A DNA stretch of 64,000 nucleotides from Streptomyces justiciae (GCF_015163075.1 NZ_JADDXU010000001.1:62001-126000), one strand, 5' to 3'. Counted from the stretch's first letter, positions 57,170 through 64,000 are shown. The notes: generated by a model from the letters alone, not told the origin. Program-made: numbers and translations.

Positions 57170-57288
57170 GCCAGGACGATCCGCAGCGCTACGAACCGCC
57201 GCCCAGCGTCGGGAAGTTGCTGGTGTGGATCCTGGTGTTCGCGCTCGCGGCGCTGGTGGTCGTGCTGGGCGGCGTGTATCTGACGTGA
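57166..57288 (+). CDS. 40-residue membrane microprotein coupled to the hydroxylase
   Basis: A 40-residue gene: a polar start SQDDPQRYEPPPSVGK and one hydrophobic helix LLVWILVFALAALVVVLGGV ending in YLT. Its GTG overlaps the stop of the large subunit (GTGA), and its stop overlaps the next gene (TGATG), so it is translationally linked on both sides. Typical Streptomyces codon use supports it as real. A single-pass peptide could attach the molybdenum enzyme or its partner to the membrane. Nothing in the sequence identifies a family. Confidence 0.7.
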   Translation: MSQDDPQRYEPPPSVGKLLVWILVFALAALVVVLGGVYLT

Positions 57289-57818
57289 TGCGCGGGGTCG
57301 TGCTGGTCACCGGGGTCATGGCGGCCGGCAAGTCGACGGTCGCGCAAGCCCTGGCCGAGCGCCTCCCACGCGCGGCGCACGTCCGTGGGGACGTGTTCCG
57401 GCGGATGATCGTCTCCGGACGGCAGGAGTACGTCCCCGGAGGCGGCGGCGAGGGGGAGGCCCAACTCCGGCTGCGCTACCAGCTGTCGGCGGCGACCGCG
57501 GACGCTTACGCGGACGCCGGGTTCACGGCCGTCGTGCAGGACGTGGTGCTGGGGGAGGAACTGGTCGCGTACGTCCGGCTCGTCCGCACCCGCCCGCTGT
57601 ACGTCGTCGTTCTCGCCCCGAGCCCCGAGACGGTCGCCGCCCGGGAGGCGGAGCGGGCCAAGTCGGGGTACGGGGCGGCCTGGACGGTGCGGGAACTGGA
57701 CCGGCAGCTGCGGACCCGGACGCCGCGGATCGGGCTCTGGCTGGACACCTCGGAGCTTTCGGTGGGGGAGACGGTGGAGGCGATTCTCACGGGAAGGCAA
57801 CGCGCCGAGGTGGTTTGA
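57288..57818 (+). CDS. P-loop kinase-like ATPase
   Basis: A 176-residue AAA/kinase-fold protein with Walker A VTGVMAAGKSTVAQAL at the N-terminus, an AHVRGDVFRRMI segment and a late Arg-rich LID (REAERAKSGYGAAW). It resembles chloramphenicol phosphotransferase-like or adenylate-kinase-type P-loop enzymes of unknown substrate. It is coupled to the 40-residue gene. A link to molybdenum enzyme maturation is possible only by position. It ends the operon; 171 non-coding bases follow. Confidence 0.8.
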   Translation: MRGVVLVTGVMAAGKSTVAQALAERLPRAAHVRGDVFRRMIVSGRQEYVPGGGGEGEAQLRLRYQLSAATADAYADAGFTAVVQDVVLGEELVAYVRLVRTRPLYVVVLAPSPETVAAREAERAKSGYGAAWTVRELDRQLRTRTPRIGLWLDTSELSVGETVEAILTGRQRAEVV

Positions 57819-57989
57819 GCGTCTCTTGGTCGTGGGGCGTTGTCGTGAGGCGTTGTCAGTGGCTCGGCGTAGTGTTCCGGTCAGTGGGGAACGACGGCGA
57901 GATCTTCACGACGGACCCGCCCTGCCCTGCCTTGCTCGGGGACATGGAACCCCGCTCGGGGACACAGAGCTCGCACGCACGGGGGAACG

Positions 57990-59168
57990 ATGAGCACGAC
58001 CGGCACCGCGCCCGCGGTGATCACCTTGACCGACGACGACCTGGAGCGCCTCGTCACGCACGCGTCCACGCGCAGCTGGCTGACGGGCCCCGGACTGCCC
58101 ACCGAGATCGGCCTGTTGAGCTTCGCGGAGCTCGGCCGCGAAGGCCTGCGGACCCTGACGGACGCCACCGGCGACCCCGACGGGCGGCTGGCCGTGGACA
58201 TGCGGGACCAGCTGGTCATAGGCGGACTGCTCGACGACGAGGGCCGGGAGACGGAGTCGGTCCTGCTCGACGGCGTGACGGGCGAGGTGTCGACGACCGA
58301 GTTCTGGTGGGACCGCCCGGACCTCATGGAGCGCCGCCCGCTCGCCCCGTCGCTGGAGAAGCTGGTGCGCTTCGCGACGGCGACGGAGGAACTGGCGGAG
58401 CTGCGCGGCCAGTTCGCCGCCTACGCCGACCGGCACGGCCCGCAGGTGGCGGCTGAGGCCTCGCGTCAGCTGCTCGCGATCTTCGAGGAGGGCACGGACG
58501 GCGAGGTGCCGGGGTTGTGGCGGGCGGCTGCCCTGATCCGCCCGCTGTCCCTGACGGCCGGTCCGGGCAGGGCGTCGGGGCTGGCGCTGGACCTTCCGTC
58601 CCGGCTGCTGGACCAGGAGTTCGGGCAGGGCGAGATCTGGCGCTTCGAGGAGGTCGACTTCCCCGCGACGCTCACCCATGAACCCACCCGCCGCTTCCTG
58701 CGCGACACGGGCCTGCCCGAGGACACCGTTCTGTTCCGCCTGGACACGGACGTCCCGCTGCCGACCCTGACCGAGCACCACGCCGACGACCCGGCCGCCG
58801 AACTCCCGGCCGACGCCGACCACTTGATACGCCTCGGCTATCTCGTCGAGGACAGCAGCCTGGTGGTCGACGGCCGGACCGGCGCGGTCCTGCACTGGAG
58901 CGAGTCCGAGGCGCTGCTCCACCCGCTGAACACGGACGTCTCCACGCTCGCCTTCACGCTCTGGTTGCTGAGCCGCGAGGCGACGCTCGACGAGGAGCTG
59001 TCGCAGGGCCGGAACCGGGTGCTGGGCGAGCCGCTGGGACCGCACGCCCAGCTGGCGGCCACGATGATCCAGGTCCTGTCGACCGTCGACCGCACCGGCA
59101 GCGCACCGGACGCCGACTGGCACTACTGGACGGAGGCGCTGCGGGACGAGGCGGGCGGGGCGCTCTGA
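57990..59168 (+). CDS. Duplicated SUKH-4-like protein
   Basis: A 392-residue cytoplasmic protein built of two related halves. Both contain a SUKH-4-like pattern: residues about 35-115 (GLPTEIGLLSF, LVIGGLLDDE, SVLLDGVTGEVSTTEFW) and about 240-325 (GLPEDTVLFRLD, IRLGYLVEDSSLVVDGRTGAVLHWS). They are joined by a helical linker. SUKH proteins are often immunity proteins against nuclease or ADP-ribosylating toxins, and Streptomyces carry many orphans. No toxin gene lies directly beside it; a small secreted protein follows. The family call is by motif pattern. Confidence 0.72.
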   Translation: MSTTGTAPAVITLTDDDLERLVTHASTRSWLTGPGLPTEIGLLSFAELGREGLRTLTDATGDPDGRLAVDMRDQLVIGGLLDDEGRETESVLLDGVTGEVSTTEFWWDRPDLMERRPLAPSLEKLVRFATATEELAELRGQFAAYADRHGPQVAAEASRQLLAIFEEGTDGEVPGLWRAAALIRPLSLTAGPGRASGLALDLPSRLLDQEFGQGEIWRFEEVDFPATLTHEPTRRFLRDTGLPEDTVLFRLDTDVPLPTLTEHHADDPAAELPADADHLIRLGYLVEDSSLVVDGRTGAVLHWSESEALLHPLNTDVSTLAFTLWLLSREATLDEELSQGRNRVLGEPLGPHAQLAATMIQVLSTVDRTGSAPDADWHYWTEALRDEAGGAL

Positions 59169-59297
59169 CCGCACCCGCAGGGCCACGAGCGGACGCGAGC
59201 CGCATCCGCACCGTCGCCCGCATTAATGGTCGGCCAACTCCCGTTCCCCTCAGGTAAGTTCGGGCGCGACCAGTTGTTCGAAGAGAGGACCGCCGCT

Positions 59298-59702
59298 GTG
59301 CGCAAGCTCCACCGTCGAATGACGACCGCCCTGGGGGTGGCCGCGGCCTCCGCGTCGGCGCTCGCCCTGGGCATCGCCCCCGCCCAGGCCGCCGGTGAGG
59401 TCTACGAGGCCTCCAACTCCATCATCTCGTCGGACGTCACCGCGAAGACGTACTTCGCCGCCGACGACGAGATCCTCACCGCCCTCGACATGCTGAAGGA
59501 CGGCCACGGCACGGCCGCCCAGTGGCGCTACAACTCCAGCTCCTCGACCCACTCGTACTACAACGGCAACGGCTACGCCGTCCCTAAGAACTGGAACCTG
59601 TCCTTCGCCGAGGGCACCACCCTCCAGATCCGCGCCTGCCTCCAGGACGGCTCGGACGGCACCCCGTACAGGTGCGGCGGCTGGGAGTACGCCAGGGCCT
59701 GA
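59298..59702 (+). CDS. Small secreted protein with a Cys pair
   Basis: A 134-residue exported protein. The GTG has AGAGGA nine bases upstream. The signal peptide RRMTTALGVAAASASALALG ends at AQA. The mature part is about 100 residues, rich in Ser, Tyr and Asn (WRYNSSSSTHSYYNGNGYAV), with two Cys near the end (LQIRACLQDG, YRCGGWE) that could form a disulfide. I do not recognise a catalytic motif; similar small secreted proteins are common in Streptomyces. It is the last chromosomal-type gene before the tRNA fragment and is followed by a strong terminator. Confidence 0.8.
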   Translation: MRKLHRRMTTALGVAAASASALALGIAPAQAAGEVYEASNSIISSDVTAKTYFAADDEILTALDMLKDGHGTAAQWRYNSSSSTHSYYNGNGYAVPKNWNLSFAEGTTLQIRACLQDGSDGTPYRCGGWEYARA

Positions 59703-59715
59703 CCCGGACCGACCG

Positions 59716-59753
59716 AAAGGGCGGCACCCCCCACCGGGGGCGCCGCCCTTTCG
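59716..59753 (+). terminator. Hairpin terminator before the island edge
   Basis: GAAAGGGCGGC (59716-59726) pairs with GCCGCCCTTTC (59743-59753), and an inner CCCC/GGGG stem extends it. It begins 14 bases after the secreted-protein stop. The A/T-ended stem gives a T-run on both strands. Confidence 0.85.
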
Positions 59754-59768
59754 ACGTGCTCGACACAG

Positions 59769-59811
59769 AGGCCGTGGCGGGAATTGAACCCACGTACCTC
59801 GCTTTGCAGGT
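59769..59811 (-). other. tRNA-Cys 3' half without 5' half: probable attachment site
   Basis: On the minus strand the segment reads as tRNA positions 32-73. It has anticodon loop CTGCAAA (GCA, Cys), 3' anticodon stem GCGAG, a four-base variable loop GTAC, T-arm GTGGG-TTCAATT-CCCGC, acceptor 3' strand CACGGCC and discriminator T. A four-base variable loop and U73 are typical of tRNA-Cys. The five bases before the loop do not pair with GCGAG, and no D-arm or GGCCGTG acceptor follows upstream, so this is not a working tRNA. Such a remnant is what integration into a tRNA 3' half leaves at one end. The intact gene should lie beyond 64 kb. Confidence 0.72.
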
Positions 59812-59877
59812 TTGTCCGGGCATCGCAGAGCGTGATCCGGAGGCGTTCAAGGGGGTTCATGACCGTGCTCCCGCCCC

Positions 59878-59931
59878 GAACGGCAGCGCCAGCCGAACGG
59901 CTATGAACGGCCACGTACGGCGATGAACGAG
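59878..59931. repeat. Phased GAACGGC direct repeats next to the att site
   Basis: GAACGGC at 59878, 59895 and 59905, GTACGGC at 59915 and GAACGAG at 59925. The last four are exactly 10 bp apart, about one helical turn. Short phased direct repeats next to an attachment core often are integrase arm or excisionase sites. The surrounding 59812-60057 holds no credible gene. Confidence 0.65.
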
Positions 59932-60057
59932 ACGGAAACTGAGACGGAGCAGCCAAGTCCGGGTGTGCCTTATGGGAGCGGAGACACCTCCAGGATGGAG
60001 GTCGAGGGGGTGCAGCTATTTCCAGGCCGCACCCATCCTCTCATCCGACATACGCCC

Positions 60058-62205
60058 TCACGGCTCAAGCTGAGGTTGATCTGCGTCGTTGTCGCTCGGC
60101 CTGCGTGGTGCGACGACGCTTGGGGCTGTCTCTGGCGTCACGGGGGTCCAACCGCCCGCAGTCGACTCCACCCGCTCAAGGAAGTCTTTGTGTGCCCGCT
60201 TGGTGGAATCGAGCACCTCGTGCCATGTTTTTCTTGTCACGTTGGGGTCGTTCTCAAGGGAAGAGGTTGATACCTCATCGAGGAGATCGATGCTATCGAC
60301 CACGAACGTCAGCCTACGGTAGGGGAACTGGCGACCCAGTTCGGGATTCTCGTCGAGGAATTTACGCAATGAATGGAGATACCTCATTGCGTTCAAGAAT
60401 TCCGCGTCCGTCAGCTTGTAGTCGAGCCTCTTGATTTCTACGATCCAGAGGATCCCCGAGTCGTGAAGCAGGACGAAATCAGGTTCCTTCGCCTTCCGTT
60501 CGATCGCTGTAGTGCTGATGGTCTTGCCATACTTCTTGGCGTACCACGCTTCAAAGCTGGCTCTTACCCGCTTGAGGGATTCGTTCATTCCCAACGGAGT
60601 CCACTCGGGGGCCAAGAGCCACGGAGCCCTCTCGATTAGCTCCTGCAACGGCCTTTCCAGAGTTGTCTTATCTGCGATCAAGGCTTCCAGCTTGGCCACG
60701 ACTTCTAGCCGCTCGGCCGCTACCTGCCCGAGCGAGTACATTTCCGCGATGTGAGCCTTCTTGAAGAGGTCCATCACAGCGTCCACTGTGGTTTCGGTTG
60801 TGTCGGCGACTTCCCGTAGCGCTTGGAGAAGACTGCGGTGAGGTCCGAGAGACATTGCAAGGTTGCTGAGGCGTTCCACGTGCTCGGGGTCCTTGAGTGC
60901 ATCTCGGTCAGCGTCTCGGACCAGGAGAGCCGCAGCTTCCTTCACAGAGTCGCGATACACGGGATCGGCTGGCGCGGTTTCGATCAGACGTTTCTCCAGT
61001 TGCGACTTTTCCATGAAGAAGCGCTGCTTTTCGCGTCTGGCGTGCTCTTCGCTGCGCTTCGCAAGCTCGCGCATCAATGCCTGCCCCCACGTACTCAGCG
61101 CCTCCCCAAGATCTGATGACCAAATGATGTCTTGGCGGTCAGATCGGATAAGATCCTCGTCTTCGTCCAGCCATTCAGCGTGAAGCTCACCAACGATGTA
61201 ACTGCGCAGCTTAAACTCTCCATGGAAACCCGTGGCAATTCCGAAGTCCATCGTCTGTGCCACGAATTTGCCACGAGCGTAGATCCGGACACCAGCCATG
61301 TTGGTGTCCTTGTAGGCCTTTTCGCTATAGGCGACATAGCCGGTTACTGGAAGGAATGAAGATTCGAAAGGAACTGGCCTACCGGCGAGATCGATTCGAG
61401 TACCTTCCATGAGGTCGATCTTCAGCGTGCCGAGCGTGAACTGTTCGGTCAGGGAGGAGGCATTTTTAACACAGACTCGCCAATCGCTGCGCTCAAGACC
61501 GAATCGTCCAGCAAGCTGCCTGTTCAGCTCATCCCTGCTGGGGACGCGCTTTCGAGAGAAGTCCCTCAGCTTGATCGTGGTTCCATGACCCTTCGACCAT
61601 GTGCCGTCCAACTCGCCAATCTCGGGATGATAGTCCTTTTCTGTATCTGCCAACATATCAGGAAGGTGGAGAATCAGGTGGGACGTAAGGTATCCGTTGT
61701 CGGTTTTATCGCCGCCCGCAGAGATTACCTCCACGGTCTTGCAGATGCCGAATGGGGCAAGTTTGCCGATGCCCTTCCTGCCCATCACCGGACGATTCTT
61801 TTCACGGGATTTGTCGCTACCTGTGCGAGTGCGCCTGTCTGCGCCCACAGTCAAGTAGTGATGATTTATCTCGGCGGGTGTCATACCATGGCCGTCATCC
61901 GAAATTGTGATTTCGTACTGCGCGGAAAGGTGAGGTGCCTTTGGGTCAAAGAGAAAGGCCCCCCACGGTAAGGTGACAGTGACATCCTCGGCGTCGGCGT
62001 CGTAAGAGTTAGCAATGAGTTCAGCCAAGACGGCTGAAACGCGGTCGTAGAGTTTGATGCCGAGCTTGTCAATCGTCAGCCGGCTGATGCGCATCGTGTA
62101 GACGTGTTCAGGCTCGCTACTCGGTGAGGCCGTGGCTGACTGCTGATGCTCAGCCGGGGCAGGCATGGGAAGCTGCTCGTGGCCGTTCGGCGAGTCCGAC
62201 ATCAT
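60058..62205 (-). CDS. GHKL (MutL/MORC-like) ATPase with C-terminal PD-(D/E)xK-like nuclease domain
   Basis: A 715-residue protein. The Bergerat ATPase fold shows the N box ELIANSYDA (Glu62, Asn66), ISDDGHGM (Asp104, Gly105, Gly107), GRKGIGKLAPF (Gly142-Gly147) and KGHGTTI (Gly208). A second MutL-like domain and a coiled helical region (about residues 390-540) follow. The C-terminus carries EPDFVLLHDSGILWIVEIKR, where Asp576, Glu590 and Lys592 fit a PD-(D/E)xK nuclease core. Divergent from a C5 methyltransferase, it resembles the restriction-associated MutL/MORC ATPases described by Aravind and colleagues. Codon 79 (61969-61971) is TTA. Codon use is far less GC-biased than in neighbours. A restriction or defence effector is the likely role. 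Confidence 0.82.
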   Translation of the reverse strand: MMSDSPNGHEQLPMPAPAEHQQSATASPSSEPEHVYTMRISRLTIDKLGIKLYDRVSAVLAELIANSYDADAEDVTVTLPWGAFLFDPKAPHLSAQYEITISDDGHGMTPAEINHHYLTVGADRRTRTGSDKSREKNRPVMGRKGIGKLAPFGICKTVEVISAGGDKTDNGYLTSHLILHLPDMLADTEKDYHPEIGELDGTWSKGHGTTIKLRDFSRKRVPSRDELNRQLAGRFGLERSDWRVCVKNASSLTEQFTLGTLKIDLMEGTRIDLAGRPVPFESSFLPVTGYVAYSEKAYKDTNMAGVRIYARGKFVAQTMDFGIATGFHGEFKLRSYIVGELHAEWLDEDEDLIRSDRQDIIWSSDLGEALSTWGQALMRELAKRSEEHARREKQRFFMEKSQLEKRLIETAPADPVYRDSVKEAAALLVRDADRDALKDPEHVERLSNLAMSLGPHRSLLQALREVADTTETTVDAVMDLFKKAHIAEMYSLGQVAAERLEVVAKLEALIADKTTLERPLQELIERAPWLLAPEWTPLGMNESLKRVRASFEAWYAKKYGKTISTTAIERKAKEPDFVLLHDSGILWIVEIKRLDYKLTDAEFLNAMRYLHSLRKFLDENPELGRQFPYRRLTFVVDSIDLLDEVSTSSLENDPNVTRKTWHEVLDSTKRAHKDFLERVESTAGGWTPVTPETAPSVVAPRRPSDNDADQPQLEP

Positions 62206-62299
62206 GTCCCCCTAGCGGTTGCGGCGGTGGACACGACATCCTGCATGATGCTCCGTCACCTTGCCTAGGGCGCACGTAGGTTGCACGGAGCGCACACCA

Positions 62300-62335
62300 T
62301 GGTCACGAGGCACTACGTTGAGCTAGCATCCAGCC
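62300..62335 (+). promoter_or_regulatory. Probable leaderless promoter of the methyltransferase
   Basis: TAGCAT (62324-62329) has the form of a -10 box and lies six bases before the GTG. TGGTCA (62300-62305), 18 bases further up, matches the -35 consensus at four of six positions. No ribosome-binding sequence precedes the GTG. Transcription would start at or next to the first codon, giving a leaderless mRNA. The 130-bp divergent spacer (62206-62335) also holds the ATPase promoter and a GCATGATGC palindrome. Confidence 0.5.
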
Positions 62336-63364
62336 GTGACAAAGCCAACTGCCATTGACCTCTTCGCAGGAGCCGGCGGAGCCACCCAGGGGCTCGTGGG
62401 AGCTGGCTTCTCTGTCCTGGGCGCGGTCGAGATCGAGGCCGATGCGGCCGCTACACACGCCAAAAATAACCCTGGATCTCACCTGTGGGAGACGGATATC
62501 CGTTCGCTACAGGCCTCCAAGATGCGCAAACAGCTGGGGTTAGCCCCCGGCGAATTGACGTTGCTTAAGACTTGCCCTCCCTGTCAGGGATTTTCGTCGC
62601 TTGCGTCTGGCAAGGGGCTGACGGACCATGAGCGTAATGACCTCGTTTTGCATACAGTCAGGTTTGTGCGTGCGCTGATGCCGCAGGCTGTTCTGTTGGA
62701 AAATGTCCCGGGGCTAGGGAAAGACGCACGTCTGCAACATGTGAGGGATTCGCTTCATTCTCTTGGTTACGTATCGATGGTTTACCGATTCGAGGCGTCG
62801 GATTTCGCTGTGCCGCAACGAAGGCGTCGGCTAATCATGCTCGCTGTCAGGGGGAAGCGGCATAATCTGCCTCAGGATATTGCCGAAATCGTTCCAGACC
62901 TGCGCGGATCGGTGTCGGTCAGAGCGGCGTTCTCTGAATTGGAAGCAGTCAATAGGGCTGACGACCCGCTAGACCGCCACAGGAGAAGCTCCGACAAGGT
63001 GCAGCGTCGTATTGAGGCGATCCCTGTTGGTGGAGGGCGCCTAGACCTTCCAGAGGAACATCAGCTCGAATGCCATAAGAAGGTTGGCGCAAAACACGCT
63101 ACTGCCTCGTACGGTCGAATTAAGTGGGACGTGCCTGCGCCAACTATGACCACTCGATGCACTACCCCTGCGTGCGGTACGTTCGTTCATCCGGAAGAGC
63201 ATCGTGGCATTACCCTGCGAGAGGCTGCCACGCTGCAAACCTTCCCAGCTGAGTATGACTTCGAGGGTGACTACGGCTCTATTGAACGGCAGATCGGAAA
63301 TGCCGTCCCTGTACGAATGGCAACCGTCTTGGGGGTGGCTGTGCGGCGGACGTTGAGTCTCTAA
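62336..63364 (+). CDS. C5 cytosine DNA methyltransferase (Dcm family)
   Basis: A 342-residue DNA (cytosine-5) methyltransferase. The motifs are in order: I DLFAGAGGATQG (SAM), IV CPPCQGFSS with the catalytic Cys, VI LLENVPG, VIII PQRRRRL, IX REAATLQTFP and X GNAVP. The target recognition region between VIII and IX is about 100 residues, so one recognition sequence is expected. It is divergent from the GHKL-nuclease gene and probably protects host DNA from it. Codon 69 (62540-62542) is TTA, and base composition is low for this genome, both signs of transfer and of possible bldA dependence. GTG start without a ribosome site, probably leaderless. Confidence 0.93.
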   Translation: MTKPTAIDLFAGAGGATQGLVGAGFSVLGAVEIEADAAATHAKNNPGSHLWETDIRSLQASKMRKQLGLAPGELTLLKTCPPCQGFSSLASGKGLTDHERNDLVLHTVRFVRALMPQAVLLENVPGLGKDARLQHVRDSLHSLGYVSMVYRFEASDFAVPQRRRRLIMLAVRGKRHNLPQDIAEIVPDLRGSVSVRAAFSELEAVNRADDPLDRHRRSSDKVQRRIEAIPVGGGRLDLPEEHQLECHKKVGAKHATASYGRIKWDVPAPTMTTRCTTPACGTFVHPEEHRGITLREAATLQTFPAEYDFEGDYGSIERQIGNAVPVRMATVLGVAVRRTLSL

Positions 63365-63456
63365 CGCCTGGAGCCAGTCGCCACTCGCCTATCCGCAGAC
63401 GTCGCCGGACGTGCGACTCTTGAGGGCGACGACGGGTGAGCAGAGAGGGAGAACGA

Positions 63457-63918
63457 GTGTCGCAGCAGGTCAGTCCTCGGGGAACCTTCCTGAAGATCGC
63501 CGATGCCGTGAAGGCACGGGTCGAGACGGACCCGGACATGACGGAGCTTCCGTCTGCTGCTGATCTCATGAGCGAGTACAAGATCTCGCGCGGGGTCGCT
63601 CTCCGTGCGTTCGCAGCTCTCCACAAAGACGGTGTCGCGGAACCGGTGCCCGGTGGCCGGTGGCGTGTCGTACGGGCAGGCGAGCGGCCTGACCGCCGAC
63701 CGCTGGAAGAGCGCATCGCGGACGTCATCGCGGATGAGCGACTGGAGGTCGGGGCAGCGTTCCCCAGCGCGTCAGTTCTGGCCGGGCGGTTCGGGGTCTC
63801 GCGCCCGACCGTGACCAAGGCTCTCGACAAGTTGGAGGCCGCAGGCGTGCTCGCGAGTGGAGGACAGGGCAGGGTGCGGACGGTCCGCGCTGTGCCGATT
63901 CGAGAGGAGCGTTCCTAG
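63457..63918 (+). CDS. GntR-like regulator with two winged-helix domains
   Basis: A 153-residue protein made of two tandem winged-helix units. The first (about residues 10-70: IADAVKARVETDPDMTELPSA, YKISRGVALRAFAALHKDGV) and the second (about 80-150: EERIADVIADERLEVGAAFPSA, FGVSRPTVTKALDKLEAAGV) both match GntR HTH patterns. There is no effector domain. The GTG with GGGAG upstream is better than one at 63436. GC content is back to chromosomal level. Such regulators are frequent in Streptomyces integrative elements, often beside HD-domain proteins, as here. It may control transfer or the adjacent HD gene. Confidence 0.82.
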   Translation: MSQQVSPRGTFLKIADAVKARVETDPDMTELPSAADLMSEYKISRGVALRAFAALHKDGVAEPVPGGRWRVVRAGERPDRRPLEERIADVIADERLEVGAAFPSASVLAGRFGVSRPTVTKALDKLEAAGVLASGGQGRVRTVRAVPIREERS

Positions 63919-63919
63919 C

Positions 63920-64000
63920 TTGTCGGAGCTGACGGAGTGGGCCTATCCCCTGGCTGAGTCCCTACTGGCGGAGCCGCTACCGCGCCGCTGGAAGCACTCG
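63920..64000 (+). CDS. HD-domain phosphohydrolase, N-terminal fragment (runs off the window)
   Basis: From a TTG directly after the GntR-like stop, 27 codons are present before the window ends. They begin LSELTEWAYPLAESLLAEPL and continue PRRWKHS. The pattern LTEWAYPLAExLLAEPLPRRWxHS is what I know as the start of Streptomyces HD-domain (metal-dependent phosphohydrolase) proteins, where the final His is the first metal ligand. The gene is incomplete only because of the window edge. Tight spacing suggests cotranscription with the regulator. The identification rests on a short segment. Confidence 0.6.
   Translation, partial: MSELTEWAYPLAESLLAEPLPRRWKHS

Noticed and set aside
59769..59860. Intact tRNA-Cys gene on the minus strand
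   Set aside because: The T-arm, variable loop and anticodon loop fit, but the 5' anticodon stem does not pair, and there is no D-arm or 5' acceptor strand within the expected 75 bases.
59672..59926. Small open frame across the terminator and tRNA fragment
   Set aside because: Its VAGIEPTYLALQV segment is simply a translation of the tRNA 3' half; it overlaps a terminator and has no ribosome site.

Overview
This window is a stretch of Streptomyces chromosome. GC content is very high, third codon positions are GC-rich, many genes overlap as ATGA, TGATG or GTGA, and GTG and TTG starts are common. The gene order from about 14.8 kb to 52 kb matches what I remember of the S. coelicolor SCO2964-SCO2943 segment in reverse: LysR, matA, matB, acyltransferase, narK, hemD, sigU, rsuA, helD, malic enzyme, hup, murA, yqgE, sugar ABC transporter, hexosaminidase. 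That match is from memory, not from a search.

Left part (0-15.8 kb). A secreted esterase and a D-Ala-D-Ala carboxypeptidase precede a six-gene minus-strand operon. It runs from binding protein through two permeases, a GH31 alpha-xylosidase and a LacI repressor to a secreted GH3 enzyme, and fits xylo-oligosaccharide or xyloglucan use. A pair of palindromic operators lies upstream. A cytochrome P450 and an MFS exporter/LysR pair follow.

Middle part. The matA-matB-acyltransferase operon (15.9-20.4 kb) should make an extracellular PNAG-like glycan. From 20.4 to 28.2 kb is an accessory block: two inverted paralogous subtilisin-like proteases with P-domains flank an acetyltransferase, a secreted protein, a 34-residue membrane peptide and an XRE/DUF2975 pair. 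The first protease and the secreted protein share an almost identical upstream regulatory block. A WXG100/type VII-like cluster (28.6-31.6 kb), membrane and lipoprotein genes, narK and a hemD-winged-helix fusion follow. Then come sigU-rsuA, a HelD-type helicase, a structured small RNA, malic enzyme, HU, murA and yqgE.

Right part. A sugar ABC transporter with a GH20 hexosaminidase (47.4-52.1 kb) suggests uptake and cleavage of chitooligosaccharides. A three-subunit molybdenum hydroxylase follows (52.3-57.2 kb). Its large subunit has Ala where the catalytic Glu is expected, and its iron-sulfur subunit has a very long low-complexity N-terminus. Next are a coupled 40-residue membrane peptide, a P-loop kinase-like protein, a duplicated SUKH-4-like protein and a small secreted protein.

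At 59769-59811 a tRNA-Cys 3' half without its 5' half marks a probable attachment site. To its right lies DNA of lower GC and relaxed codon use. It carries phased direct repeats, then a divergent pair: a GHKL ATPase fused to a PD-(D/E)xK-like nuclease, and a C5 cytosine methyltransferase. Both contain a TTA codon. A double winged-helix GntR-like regulator and the start of an HD-domain protein close the window. This island edge, with its candidate restriction-modification or defence pair, is the most interesting part. All functional assignments come from reading motifs; no database search was possible.
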